From Ectobacillus funiculus (GTDB lineage Bacteria; Bacillota; Bacilli; Bacillales; Bacillaceae_G): a DNA stretch of 64,000 nucleotides. The position numbers were made by a program, and so were the translations under genes. Below, one piece after another: positions 1 to 8,128 of this stretch. The stretch covers positions 1 to 64,000 of the forward strand of contig NZ_SCFM01000020.1 in NCBI RefSeq assembly GCF_004138295.1, written 5' to 3'. The notes under the pieces are model-generated. The model was not told where the DNA came from. It saw only the letters and a program-made list of their open reading frames with translations, and made no database searches. Positions within the stretch are counted from its first letter, which is position 1, and every line of letters begins with the position of its first letter.

Positions 1-296
1 TTGTAGACAAAAGAATCATTGCTTTTATCTAAATAATCGTATTGAGCAGTAATCGTTGTGTAGGAAGGAACCTTATAACGAATAAAACCACCTTCAAATC
101 CAATCCCTTCCAAATGTTCATACAAACCAGCTATATATACATTGTAAACCTTTCTCTCACACCCAAATGCTCGTTCTAGGCGTATCGCTTGTTCTTCAGT
201 AGGAACAATAGAAAAACGAAAACCAGAAGTGATCCAACCATCTGGTAAAGATTTTTTTGTTCCTTTTATATGAGTTCCATCTTCCCTAGTTGCCAT
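1..296 (-). CDS. tnpB: TnpB/OrfB-type RNA-guided nuclease, N-terminal part (runs off left edge)
   Basis: Open reading frame entering from the left edge on the minus strand, with ATG at 294-296 preceded by a good ribosome binding site (AAGGTGG). The visible ~98 residues contain the IS605 OrfB N-terminal signature, a short basic stretch, then FRFSIVPTEEQAIRLERAFG and a CERKVYN segment. This family encodes TnpB proteins, RNA-guided nucleases that help IS200/IS605 elements persist. The catalytic RuvC residues and zinc ribbon lie outside the window, so I cannot say whether it is active. Confidence 0.8.
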   Translation of the reverse strand, partial: MATREDGTHIKGTKKSLPDGWITSGFRFSIVPTEEQAIRLERAFGCERKVYNVYIAGLYEHLEGIGFEGGFIRYKVPSYTTITAQYDYLDKSNDSFVY

Positions 297-384
297 GTTC
301 AACACCACCTTCCATGTATTGGTAATACTATTATAACGAATGTGTGTTCTGTTTTCAATAACCAACTACAAAGAAGAGAAAGAA

Positions 385-473
385 ATAGGCTTACGCCTAC
401 TGAAAATTCATCCCCCACCTACTCATTTGAGCTACGCCCTTCGCATTCCTTGAGGAAGGGGACTTCTTTTCAG
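385..473 (-). repeat. Solo IS200/IS605-type end hairpin
   Basis: Nested palindromes: a small TAGGC/GCCTA stem-loop, an outer CTGAAAA/TTTTCAG stem and an inner CCCCCACCT...TGAGGAAGGGG stem. The same architecture recurs at 19748-19833 and, more simply, at 19070-19103 behind a TnpB remnant. Read on the minus strand it resembles the right end of such elements, which also forms the 3' end of the TnpB guide RNA. It does not belong to the TnpB at 1-296, whose right end would lie further left. It is a solo or deletion-derived end. Confidence 0.6.
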
Positions 474-736
474 AAAATCTGTTAAATCCTCTTCATGCGG
501 ATTTTCTACAAGCGCGTATACTTTGTAGCGGATATACGACAGGCATCGAAAGATTACACCTGCTTCGCTATCTGCTAGGCGTTTAAGTAGCTTTGTCACT
601 GTGCCCTTATAGACTTTCGTAAAATTCCCCTCGCCTTCACCCTTAGAGCTGCAAGGGATACAGCAGTTTTTTGCATGTCTTGACTTCTGTTATCTGTGTT
701 CCTTTCGTTCTTCTACGCAGGAAATAACATGTCTTT
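432..736 (-). pseudogene. Broken zinc-knuckle/phage-like small gene
   Basis: Two reading frames that look like one protein split by a +1 shift near an A-run. The first contains RRRTKGTQITEVKTCKK. The second continues with NCCIPCSSKGEGEGNFTKVY, then a helical basic tail ending LTDFLKRSPLPQG inside the IS605-type hairpin. Clustered cysteines suggest metal binding. There is no good start codon for the downstream part. I do not recognise the family. A sequencing error or programmed shift is possible, but decay next to a mobile-element end is likelier. Confidence 0.4.
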
Positions 737-871
737 TTAAATTGACGCTTGTACTAGCGGGCAAGCCTGACACTTGCCTAACGGCTTCGTGTATTTACAT
801 TCCCTACATTTAATCGCTAATACTCGGCGCAGCAAATAGTAATGATCTATGAGCCGATGTGAATAGATCAA
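737..871 (-). CDS. 44-residue CxxC-x8-CxxC zinc-finger mini-protein
   Basis: Short ORF with a TTG start preceded by AAGGAG at 8-nt spacing. It contains KCRECKYTKPLGKCQACPL, that is CxxC-x8-CxxC, a plausible zinc knuckle, after a basic helical N-terminus. It lies just upstream of the broken ORF at 432-736 in the same orientation, and the two may once have formed one multi-cysteine protein. Such mini-proteins are common in phage and mobile DNA. Function unknown. Confidence 0.45.
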   Translation of the reverse strand: MIYSHRLIDHYYLLRRVLAIKCRECKYTKPLGKCQACPLVQASI

Positions 872-1012
872 GGCAGCACTCCTTATAATATAGGCGCTTT
901 CTCTCTTTTCTTATGGCGCTATGCGGTGCGCTTTTTTACATAAATCTTACGAAATCTTTACATTTAGATGCTAAAATTAGTTAACAGATTAAAAATATCG
1001 GGAGGGCTTTGT

Positions 1013-1168
1013 TTGAAATGTGGAGATATTGTTATTTACAACGCAAAATGGTATCGGATTCTTTTCGTCTATCGTAACGGTTTGGCGGAAATAGAAGATA
1101 TGAGCCGCAGGTTTACTGTCGAGCTTGTGTCGCTTTCATCCCTTGAGCCATTAATGGGTACGTCCTGA
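1013..1168 (+). CDS. Small SH3/KOW-like hypothetical protein (51 aa)
   Basis: I chose the TTG at 1013 because GGAGGG at 1001-1006 sits 6 nt upstream. The in-frame ATG at 968 has no such site. The product begins MKCGDIVIYNAKWYRILFVY, a pattern of short beta strands like a small SH3-type or translation-factor-like barrel. No known family is recognised. It stands alone on the plus strand between mobile-element debris and a long CTAG-rich gap. Confidence 0.45.
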   Translation: MKCGDIVIYNAKWYRILFVYRNGLAEIEDMSRRFTVELVSLSSLEPLMGTS

Positions 1169-1768
1169 GTAAAAAAACATTGCTAGTGATTTAAAGGTAA
1201 TAATGTAGCCCCGACTGCCCTTGCTTGGGGATCACAACTTTTAACGATCCAATAACGCTCATGTATCTAGCTACTTTTTATGATCGATCCTCATTCGCCG
1301 CTTGCTTCGTTTCATTCATGAGAAGAGAAAGAAGGATCGCTTCTCCATTTATTCTCTTCGCTAGCTTTGTAGCTTCTTCGTATTATCTTTCGATTACACT
1401 TCGTATTGATCCTCGCACAGATTCGTAGACCAAAAGAAAGAAGAGTGTGCTTAACTCCCGTATTCTTTACGACCCTACATGCTGTCGCTAGCTACTGCTG
1501 TATAACGCTAGATTCCCGTAGTTCTTTCTGCATACCGCTAGCAAACGCTAGAAAGATATACTCCCCTGTTCCGTTGTACATGCGTTATTGTCAAGCGAAT
1601 ACTAACTCCTGCTATCAATCCTCAACAACCCACAGCGTATGCTTATGTAAGCTTGTATACCGCTGCTTTATATCTGATCGCAAGTAATATTGTTTCAAAA
1701 TATTCAAATTACTATTTATAATGGAAATATGTACATAACTTAGAAACTTGCATTAGGGGGAAGTGCTT
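1169..1768. other. 600-bp gap with clustered CTAG motifs, no convincing gene
   Basis: No ORF here has a ribosome binding site or a recognisable product. The tetranucleotide CTAG, usually scarce in bacteria, occurs about seven times within ~500 bases, often as CGCTAG or GCTAGC. The promoter of the membrane protein at 1769 presumably lies near 1690-1750, which is AT-rich. Confidence 0.5.
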
Positions 1769-2290
1769 ATGACCATTATGAAAAATAAAACATTTTGGAC
1801 AATATTTTGGATTTGTATTGGGGTCGTAATCATTGGAAGCTTTTACGGGATAGCGACTTCATTCAATAGCAAGGACACGGTGGCAAAAGCAACAACACAA
1901 GAAGGAGCATATGAAGACTCTCCGACTCAAACAAAGTCAACACCATCGATCGAGGCGGATATGCCGACGGGCTTTGTTTCTTCGAATCATAGTTCGTTGA
2001 ATGACTTGACGGGTTGGGGTGCTATTGATTCGCCCAATTGGAAAGCCGTTCATGAAAGAGCAAAAGATATTGTTTTGGAACTAAATCAAATAAATTACAA
2101 CGGGGACGCCGACTTGGTAGCGGATTTCAAAGACATTCGGGAATTGGCAGAAAATCTTAAAGCCAATGAAAACAAAGGCGACCTTCGGAAACTTCACCGA
2201 TACTTCCACGACCTTGACGTTGTAATGAATAACGGCGACGGTGACGGCTATTTTTACGGAATAACTGAATGGGGCGACCAGAATAAATAA
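1769..2290 (+). CDS. Membrane-anchored hypothetical protein
   Basis: ATG at 1769 is chosen because AGGGGG lies 8 nt upstream; an in-frame GTG at 1763 is less likely. One transmembrane helix at residues ~8-28 (TIFWICIGVVIIGSFYGIA) is followed by a Ser/Thr/Glu-rich linker and an extracytoplasmic helical domain of ~100 residues ending in acidic, Gly-rich sequence. No family is recognised. It resembles small exported or anchored proteins often carried on accessory DNA. Transcription probably ends at the hairpin directly after the stop codon. Confidence 0.6.
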   Translation: MTIMKNKTFWTIFWICIGVVIIGSFYGIATSFNSKDTVAKATTQEGAYEDSPTQTKSTPSIEADMPTGFVSSNHSSLNDLTGWGAIDSPNWKAVHERAKDIVLELNQINYNGDADLVADFKDIRELAENLKANENKGDLRKLHRYFHDLDVVMNNGDGDGYFYGITEWGDQNK

Positions 2291-2317
2291 AGGACGGAAA
2301 AATCCGTTCCTTTTTGT
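2291..2317 (+). terminator. Intrinsic terminator
   Basis: GGACGGA, an AAAA loop, TCCGTTCC, then TTTTT directly after the stop codon of the membrane protein. Confidence 0.75.
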
Positions 2318-2459
2318 TTTGATTTCATGAAAAGAAACGGCTTTTGTCCTTGCTTATAGTTCGTCTAACAGATTTTGCTGCAAGAGTACCCCTGCTTCAA
2401 TTTCCCTTCACATGATTGAGGAAGGGATGTTCTTCCCTATTTTTTGATAAAACTTCACT

Positions 2460-2606
2460 CTAGGAGGCTTTTCCTATACGCTTCAGGGTCCCTCCCCGCT
2501 TCTTGTAATAGTACCTTCCGTCTTCCTGATCCTTAAAAACGGATATACCAAACCATTTTAGCGGAGTCCACACAGGTTTCAAGTACATGGTTGGCACTTT
2601 GATCAC
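2460..2606 (-). CDS. 48-residue basic aromatic mini-protein, copy 1 of 2
   Basis: I start at GTG 2604-2606 because homology with the second copy at 37972-38115 begins at this codon (V/M-x-KVP-x-MYLK). The upstream extension in the same frame is not conserved. The product is rich in Trp, Tyr, Phe and Lys (WFGIS, FKDQEDGRYYYKK) and ends GKAS. About 80% of residues match the second copy, which shows that this is a real coding family. Function unknown. Confidence 0.6.
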   Translation of the reverse strand: MIKVPTMYLKPVWTPLKWFGISVFKDQEDGRYYYKKRGGTLKRIGKAS

Positions 2607-2708
2607 CCTTTCGTTCTTCTTTATCCAAAACTGTAATTCTATACTAACTACCTTCTGTGAACACGGTGTGTCTTTCCTGTAAATTTCTTTCAAAACTAGC
2701 TGATTGGT

Positions 2709-2795
2709 GAAGACAGAGATGTAGTTGCCCTTACACTGCTTCAGATTACGTTGAGTAGCCTTCTAGCTAGAAATTTATACTTTCTTACAGTGTAA
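2709..2795 (-). repeat. Dispersed ~135-bp palindromic repeat, copy A (partial)
   Basis: Contains the AGACAGAG-GTAGTTGCCCTTACACTG half, and CTAGCTAGAAATTTATACTTTCTTACAGTG as the end that pairs with it. The middle is diverged and the CTCGCC hairpin end is missing. Confidence 0.7.
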
Positions 2796-2835
2796 AAGAA
2801 AAAGAGCCCGATAATTAATCGGACTCCTCTTCTTT

Positions 2836-3300
2836 TTAAGCTATGATACCCTGAGGCCTTTTCCCCCTCTTTGCCTGCCATAAGAATATAATTGAGAGAA
2901 GCACGCAGGCTGCAGTCGAATCCAATACCACATCGTGCACAGCTGCACCACGGCCTGGAACAAAGGATTGATGCCATTCATCTGAAGCTGCATACACAGT
3001 TACAAAAAGCCATGACAGGATGTAGCGATTTCTCTTAAAACGAAGTGTGTTCCAGGTTAAGCAAGCTAACATCCCAAATAACACAACATGTGCTGATTTT
3101 CTCATAATCTGATTAAGAGAATCTGTTGTTAGATAGAACTTCGTATCATTAGTATCTTTATGAGGTGCATGATACGAAGTCTGAACAGTCTCTTGAACTA
3201 CATCTTTAGTATTCTGACTAGTAAATGATGGCGTAGCAGTAAACAAATAAATCGCCATACACCACAGAATGGTCATTAGCAGCCAAAACCTATTAACCAT
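2836..3300 (-). CDS. VanZ-like membrane protein
   Basis: Starts at ATG 3298-3300, 6-8 nt after GAGGAGGG; the upstream in-frame ATG lacks a site. About 154 residues with four predicted membrane segments. The VanZ-family hallmarks are visible: the N-terminal ATPSFTSQ loop, KSAHVVLFGMLA and the DEWHQSFVPGRGAAVHDVVLD block. VanZ gives low-level teicoplanin resistance by an unsettled mechanism, and most Bacillus homologues have no proven resistance role. The gene stands alone between repeats A and B. Confidence 0.85.
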   Translation of the reverse strand: MVNRFWLLMTILWCMAIYLFTATPSFTSQNTKDVVQETVQTSYHAPHKDTNDTKFYLTTDSLNQIMRKSAHVVLFGMLACLTWNTLRFKRNRYILSWLFVTVYAASDEWHQSFVPGRGAAVHDVVLDSTAACVLLSIIFLWQAKRGKRPQGIIA

Positions 3301-3412
3301 ATAGATTCCCTCCTCTTTACCTTTAAGTTTCATAGCCTAGGCAGAGAAGTGTAGTAAATTGTTAAGTGATCACTTCCACTAAGACTGTACTCTGTTCAGC
3401 TTTAGAACGCCT

Positions 3413-3538
3413 TCACCGATTGGCGAGCTCTGCCCTTGAACGAAGACAGAAGCATAGTTGCACTTATACTTTATTCCTAAAGTTTCTCGCTACGTCGAAT
3501 TGTCTACCTGCTAGAAATTTATACTTGCTGAAAGTGTG
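3413..3538 (-). repeat. Dispersed palindromic repeat, copy B (full)
   Basis: Starts CACCGATTGGCGAG, runs through CGAAGACAGA and TTATTCCTAAAGTTTCTCGCTACGTCGAA, and ends CTAGAAATTTATACTTGCTGAAAGTGTG. Confidence 0.8.
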
Positions 3539-3559
3539 AAAAAAGCGCCCATCCCATAT

Positions 3560-3715
3560 TTAGTCACCGATGGCTTGGACCTTTTTATGATAATAACTGA
3601 TCTTATTTTGAATGTTCTTCCTCAAATTGTCATCCAAACACCCTTGTAGGATCAACTCGTTGTGAGCAAGGAGAACTCCGTAATAAATCTTCTTCCATTT
3701 CTTGAAATACTTCAC
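3560..3715 (-). CDS. 51-residue basic hypothetical protein
   Basis: GTG start at 3713-3715 with AGGGGG 8 nt upstream. The product is a Lys-rich helical mini-protein (KYFKKWKKIYYGVLLAHNEL, later LRKNIQNKISYYHKKV). There is no signal peptide. I do not recognise it; size and composition resemble the small basic proteins often made by spore formers. The good ribosome binding site and clean frame are the only support. Confidence 0.45.
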   Translation of the reverse strand: MKYFKKWKKIYYGVLLAHNELILQGCLDDNLRKNIQNKISYYHKKVQAIGD

Positions 3716-3907
3716 GTTATCATCCCCCTAACTTAATGGTAGCATATTGTTTTCTATATAAGGAGGAGACCTTTCAAAAAAAGATTTACAGTTCCTTAAC
3801 CTTTGTTACAAACCTATATCAGTGTCTTTTGACATCAAAACTCCCTCCGCACGCTGATATTTCAGTTAACGAACCAGAAATATTCTAGCATCCTGGGAGA
3901 GCGCATA

Positions 3908-3946
3908 ATAAAGCCTCTCTGTCGCTAAGTTACAGAGAGGCTTTAT
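3908..3946 (-). terminator. Bidirectional intrinsic terminator
   Basis: Perfect 15-bp arms, ATAAAGCCTCTCTGT and ACAGAGAGGCTTTAT, just after the oxidoreductase stop codon. Confidence 0.85.
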
Positions 3947-3949
3947 GGA

Positions 3950-5302
3950 TCACCAAAACCATCTATTAAAAGGCGGGATACTTTGAGGGAATTTAAACAC
4001 ATTAAATGGATCATATTCAGTTTTCACTTCTCGAAGTCTATGAAAATTTTCTCCATAGTACGCTGTTGGCCAATCTCTAATGCACTGATCTGGCCAATTC
4101 ACGTAATCACCCGTTGTATATGGCGACAAAGCATCCCTTAATGCTTCTATCCAGCGGGCATTTTGCCGTTCCTCTGAAGGTTCGTTCCATGTAGCGAAGT
4201 ATTGCTGGGCGATAATGGCATCTCGGTAATAGAAAGCTGTTTCATTTGGAGCGATCCGGCCTGCCACTCCTCCAAGAGATTGGTGCCAAATGCCAGACTT
4301 TTCATTTGGAGCGTTTGCTAAAAAGTCCTTCATTGTTAAGATCGCTTTCATTGGAAAAGGTTTATTCACAAAAGAGCCTGATCGCTTGCGGGGGGCTGGT
4401 ATGTTTCCACTCGAATCCTCAAAGAATCGCACAGCTTCAATGTATGGGACTTCTCTTATCAATATACTTGTTGGCGAACCGGTTGTCGTTAATGGCCATA
4501 GAAGCTGTTCTAATCTTGATGACGTTCCAACAAATTCACCTTGAGCGATAATTTGGTTTGCTTCCTTTGATTTTAGTTCAATTTCTGAAGTAAGGAGTGC
4601 TTCCGTTTCAGGTGCCCAATGCTGCCATGCATCAAAGGCAGCTTCGAAATCCTCCCACTCCCATGTAATGGAGAAGATGGATACCGTCGAGATAGGATGA
4701 ATCCTGAATGTAAAGGATGTAACAACGCCAAAGTTTCCGCCTCCGCCTCCGCGGCAAGCCCAAAATAGATCACTATTGAGATGTTTGTTGGCTTTAATCA
4801 GCTTAGCATCTCTATCTCCACACGCTCTTACCATTTCAATTTCAAGCAGATTGTCACAAGTCAGTCCAAACAATCGAGTTAACATACCGATTCCCCCGCC
4901 GAGCGTAAGGCCTGCAAGCCCAACGCTGCTTTCGGTTCCTGCAGGGATAGTCGTCCCGTATTCCCATAATGTATGATATACCTGCCCCAAATTAGCGCCA
5001 GCTTCTATTTTGGCAGTCATTGTTTCAAGATCGACTTTGATTTTGTACATTTCACTGATATCAATTACAAGACCATCATTTACTAAGGAAAAATTTTCAT
5101 AGCTATGCCGGCCGCTCCTTACCCGAAATGGGACATGATTTTCCCTTGCCCATTTCAATGCATTTAATACATCCTCGATCTCCTGACAAAATACAATGAT
5201 CCTTGGGAACTTTGGGCTGCTTAAGTCATTATTGATTCTTGCCAGCTCATATTCACGATCGTCAGGTGTAACGATTCTCCCGGTAAGCTTTGTCCTTTCC
5301 AA
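3950..5302 (-). CDS. FAD-linked oxidoreductase with berberine-bridge C-terminus
   Basis: Starts at TTG 5300-5302, 7 nt after AAAGGGG. The 450 residues match the PCMH-type FAD-binding fold followed by a berberine-like C-terminal domain. GRHSYENFS around residue 64 carries the histidine usually bonded to the FAD 8-alpha position. GLTLGGGIGMLTR and CRGGGGGNFGVVTSF are FAD pyrophosphate-contacting loops. The C-terminus ends YDPFNVFKFPQSIPP, the typical BBE motif. Homologues include the Bacillus spore-coat-associated CotQ/YvdP and YgaK, oxidases of unknown substrate. It is transcribed alone. Confidence 0.88.
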   Translation of the reverse strand: MERTKLTGRIVTPDDREYELARINNDLSSPKFPRIIVFCQEIEDVLNALKWARENHVPFRVRSGRHSYENFSLVNDGLVIDISEMYKIKVDLETMTAKIEAGANLGQVYHTLWEYGTTIPAGTESSVGLAGLTLGGGIGMLTRLFGLTCDNLLEIEMVRACGDRDAKLIKANKHLNSDLFWACRGGGGGNFGVVTSFTFRIHPISTVSIFSITWEWEDFEAAFDAWQHWAPETEALLTSEIELKSKEANQIIAQGEFVGTSSRLEQLLWPLTTTGSPTSILIREVPYIEAVRFFEDSSGNIPAPRKRSGSFVNKPFPMKAILTMKDFLANAPNEKSGIWHQSLGGVAGRIAPNETAFYYRDAIIAQQYFATWNEPSEERQNARWIEALRDALSPYTTGDYVNWPDQCIRDWPTAYYGENFHRLREVKTEYDPFNVFKFPQSIPPFNRWFW

Positions 5303-5660
5303 AATATAACCCCTTTCTCAGACGATGTAGAGAAGATGTTATATACTATGAAAAACCTTTCGAAAAGACACATGCTGTATAAGGGAGAAATAAGGGATTC
5401 GAAATGTCCCGAAGGTTTTGCGGCAGAAGTAATATCCCATGTGTATTTATCATTTGTCGCATGGTTCACCATAACAGGACTAACAGCACAGTTTATCTCT
5501 CAGAACAATTCTTCAAACATTTCAGTTGTTACCACTGCTTTCTTGAACAGCAAGTAATGTAACTTTAGACAGTCCTACAATTCATCTTCACAAGGATTCT
5601 TTGCTTCTGCAAAATCAAGACTTTGAAACAGTAAGTTACATTGTAGCAGGTATTCAAAAA
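5303..5660. other. Intergenic region, no gene supported
   Basis: Short ORFs on both strands here lack ribosome binding sites and family features. The promoter of the oxidoreductase must lie in the part nearest 5303. No terminator is obvious for the nitric oxide synthase gene. Confidence 0.5.
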
Positions 5661-6740
5661 TTAATAAGGTTTAGGCTGATAAAAATAGTTGGGCTTTATA
5701 ATTTTATTATGATAGGGCTTATGAAAAATATGGGTTGTAGCTGGTGATAAGGGTGGGATGAGCCAAGTCCAATCACCTGAAACGGCCCTGTTATTTTCTA
5801 TTTCTTTCTCTTCAAATTTTTTAAATTGCTGAGCTGCCGTGTGATGGTCTACTATACTAACACCATCTTCCTTAAAAGAATGCAAAACGGCTGCATTCAG
5901 TTCTAAGAGCGCTCTATCCTTCCACAAAGATGTATTAGTTTTCATATCTAATTCCATTAAATTCCCTATTTGAGGAAGCATATTGTATCGCAATTCATCT
6001 GCTAGGTTTCTTGCCCCTATCTCAGTGCCCATATACCAGCCATTGAAGGGAGCTGCCGGATAGGTAATGCCGCCAATTTCTAGAATCATATCCGAAATCA
6101 TCGGTACTGCATACCATTTTAAGTTTAAATCTTCAAACCATGTATAATGAGGATGACGAATGGAAACCTCAAGCAGAAGTTTTTCTGGAATCTCGACTAA
6201 TTTTGGAGGATTCTCATTTATTTGAATGACTAACGGTAAGACATCAAATTTTCCATACTTCGGTTCCCAACCTAAATTTATACATGTCTCGGTAAAAGCT
6301 AAGGAGTGAGGATCTCCTAAAACACCTTGTTCCGTTTGATAGCCTGCATAACGAACTAATTGGTGATTCCAGATACGCACCGTTTTATTAGGATTTTTCT
6401 GTGAAAAAATTGTTATTGTCGGTCGTATACGACCTTGATTAGTTGCATATTCGATGTGCTCAAATAAAGCTTCAACCATTTCCTCTTCTGAGTTTAAGTG
6501 CCTCTTATCAATAACATTTAAATGATCCCAAAATAACCTTCCGATACAACGGTTGCTATTACGCCAAGCTACTTTGGCACCATATTCTAGTTCTGCAGTT
6601 GTGTGTTCATAAAAGCCTTGGCTTAGTATTTGGTTATTAATTTCATTTAACCTAGCTTCTTGTTCCTGTTCCGTTTTATTTAATTCTTGATAGCAAGAAC
6701 TAATAAATTCTTTTGCTTCCTGAAGTAAATCGTTAATCAA
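5661..6740 (-). CDS. nos: Bacterial nitric oxide synthase oxygenase
   Basis: TTG start at 6738-6740 with GGGGGA 7 nt upstream. The 359-residue protein is the heme oxygenase domain only, as usual in Bacillus, with no reductase domain. [10 protein letters not shown] near residue 60 supplies the proximal heme cysteine, and the [11 protein letters not shown] block carries the substrate-binding glutamate. The C-terminal [19 protein letters not shown] segment is typical. The enzyme makes NO from L-arginine using borrowed flavoprotein reductases. In bacilli NO protects against oxidants and some antibiotics. An inverted repeat overlaps its ribosome binding site. Confidence 0.96.
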   Translation of the reverse strand: MINDLLQEAKEFISSCYQELNKTEQEQEARLNEINNQILSQGFYEHTTAELEYGAKVAWRNSNRCIGRLFWDHLNVIDKRHLNSEEEMVEALFEHIEYATNQGRIRPTITIFSQKNPNKTVRIWNHQLVRYAGYQTEQGVLGDPHSLAFTETCINLGWEPKYGKFDVLPLVIQINENPPKLVEIPEKLLLEVSIRHPHYTWFEDLNLKWYAVPMISDMILEIGGITYPAAPFNGWYMGTEIGARNLADELRYNMLPQIGNLMELDMKTNTSLWKDRALLELNAAVLHSFKEDGVSIVDHHTAAQQFKKFEEKEIENNRAVSGDWTWLIPPLSPATTHIFHKPYHNKIIKPNYFYQPKPY

Positions 6741-6747
6741 AATAAAT

Positions 6748-6792
6748 CCCCCTATGATAGATTATGTACTAATATTATCTATCATAGAGGGA
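6748..6792 (-). promoter_or_regulatory. Inverted repeat over the nos promoter/RBS
   Basis: Arms CCCTATGATAGAT and ATCTATCATAGAGGG (plus strand), separated by ~14 nt. The arm nearest the gene overlaps the GGGGG ribosome binding site. It could be an operator or a hairpin that hides the site. I do not recognise a known regulator's box. Confidence 0.55.
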
Positions 6793-6863
6793 TTGAATAA
6801 AATTAAACCCTATTTGTTGAAAATATGTTGATAAATTCATTCAACTCAAATTCTAAATTATCC

Positions 6864-6896
6864 AAGAAGCCTCTGCGAGAAGGCTTCTTTCTTTTA
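6864..6896 (+). terminator. Hairpin terminator between lysozyme and nos
   Basis: AAGAAGCCT, a short loop, AAGGCTTCTT, then TCTTTT on the plus strand. On the minus strand the stem follows the lysozyme stop but lacks a clear T-run. Confidence 0.55.
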
Positions 6897-7745
6897 TCTC
6901 CAGTCTGCAGCTTCCTCCGGTGTTAGCAGTTTATTGTAATGGCCATGACTATCTAAAAATGCTTTACAATCTGCATAATTCTCCATGCCTGTATCGAATG
7001 GACCGATCAGGAAAATGAGAGATCCGTCAGGGCCGCGTTTTACATCAAAATGATGCCCGGTTGTAAACAGATAATGATGCACTTCCCCAAGTGCAGCGCC
7101 AGCGAAGCCGCCTGTATAGATATAACGAATCTCTCCAGTTGGCTTGCCGCTAGTTCCGATAAACCATGCAAGGGTTTTATTTCCGACTAGCATATTTAGG
7201 TCTACATCTCCACTTACCCCAGCAAGCCTTCCCTTTGCAGTATATTGCCAAAGATCACAAGGCATGTCAGGCTTAAGTCCTGTAGGTTGTCCAATATCAT
7301 TTGCAGCAAAACGAGGAATCCATAAAAAATCGGCTCTTACTCGATTCATTCCGTATTGTTGGTAAAAGGAATGACCTGTATATAATCCGACCTTCCAACC
7401 TGCGGCCTTGCAGGTATCAATGAAGGCTTGTGTAGCAGGGATAAGGTCTGCTGGATTCCTTGTTGTCATTTCTTCGACATCCGCTACTAAAAATTTTGCA
7501 GCTTTATCTGCACGAGATATAAAATCCTTCGCTTCTACAATCGCATCATTGATGCTCACGAAGCGGCAATATGCATAGTGTCCAAAAGGAATATTATATG
7601 TCTTGCAGCCAGCTACAAACTCCTTATATTTTGTATCAATTGTGGTAGATCCGTACTGTACGCGAATAATAGCAAGATCTAGCTCATCCTTTGCCTTGCT
7701 CCAATCGACTGAATTATGGTGTGAGAAATCAGCTATTTTTCCCAT
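6894..7745 (-). CDS. GH25 lysozyme with C-terminal wall-binding-type domain
   Basis: The ATG shares its A with the holin stop codon (TAATG). Residues 1-~195 are a GH25 (Chalaropsis-type) muramidase: DFSHHNSVDWSKAK at the N-terminus, FLVADVEE with the catalytic acidic pair, and DLWQYTAKG. A linker then leads to a ~75-residue domain (YIYTGGFAGAAL...FDVKRGPDGSLIFLIGPFDTG...HYNKLLTPEEAADWR) that is nearly the same as the end of the amidase at 10464-11264. It cleaves the glycan MurNAc-GlcNAc bond. Pairing with a holin is phage-like, but the shared upstream box suggests sporulation control. Confidence 0.9.
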   Translation of the reverse strand: MGKIADFSHHNSVDWSKAKDELDLAIIRVQYGSTTIDTKYKEFVAGCKTYNIPFGHYAYCRFVSINDAIVEAKDFISRADKAAKFLVADVEEMTTRNPADLIPATQAFIDTCKAAGWKVGLYTGHSFYQQYGMNRVRADFLWIPRFAANDIGQPTGLKPDMPCDLWQYTAKGRLAGVSGDVDLNMLVGNKTLAWFIGTSGKPTGEIRYIYTGGFAGAALGEVHHYLFTTGHHFDVKRGPDGSLIFLIGPFDTGMENYADCKAFLDSHGHYNKLLTPEEAADWR

Positions 7746-7954
7746 TATGCAGCATCTCCTCTCGTTGTTTCATGATCAGTCCATACTCCTAACATGATAC
7801 CTAATATATATACAATATCCTGAAGCTGCCCAAGTTGTCTCTCAAACTCCGCATAACCAAGAGATTTCGCAATCATCCCAACCAACGCAAATAGCGCAAC
7901 CCATATTTTCCAGTTGCGAAGACGTTTGAACATATTTTCTTTTGTAAGTTTCAT
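7745..7954 (-). CDS. Holin, phi LC3-type
   Basis: 69 residues: KLTKENMFKRLRNWKIWVALFALVGMIAKSLG gives a basic N-terminus and a first membrane helix, then an amphipathic stretch and a second helix (VYILGIMLGVWTDHET). This matches the phi LC3/holin family with its conserved RLRNWKxWVA and GVxTDHET motifs. AGGGGG precedes the ATG. Holins make membrane lesions that let the partner lysozyme reach the wall. A close paralogue lies at 18183-18392 with the same TNNxATG-type overlap to its own lysozyme. Confidence 0.88.
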   Translation of the reverse strand: MKLTKENMFKRLRNWKIWVALFALVGMIAKSLGYAEFERQLGQLQDIVYILGIMLGVWTDHETTRGDAA

Positions 7955-8012
7955 GGCAGTCCCCCTGTTTTTATTAGCTGTACATTAACGAAAGAAATGT
8001 ACTAGCTTGTCC

Positions 8013-8040
8013 TATACTATGCAAGACAAGGCTAATAAGT
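8013..8040 (-). promoter_or_regulatory. SigK-like promoter upstream of holin-lysozyme pair 1
   Basis: On the minus strand CATAGTATA fits the SigK -10 pattern CATANNNTA, and AC lies exactly 17 nt upstream as the minimal -35. The start codon is ~60 nt downstream, with a GTACATT/AATGTAC stem in the leader. Near-copies of the block lie upstream of the amidase and of the second holin pair. Confidence 0.55.
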
Positions 8041-8128
8041 TACAGGATAACCGCCCAAGTTCTAGGATTAATAACCTTCCTTATTTGGCATAATTAAGTT
8101 ATTCAAGTAAAGGGCAGGTAGATAGTAG

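Noticed and set aside
1225-1687. Two overlapping plus-strand ORFs (67 and 93 residues)
   Set aside because: No ribosome binding sites, Ser/Cys/Arg-rich noise-like composition, no family features.
5221-5557. ORFs on both strands upstream of the berberine-bridge oxidoreductase
   Set aside because: They overlap the real gene start or lack initiation signals; likely chance frames.
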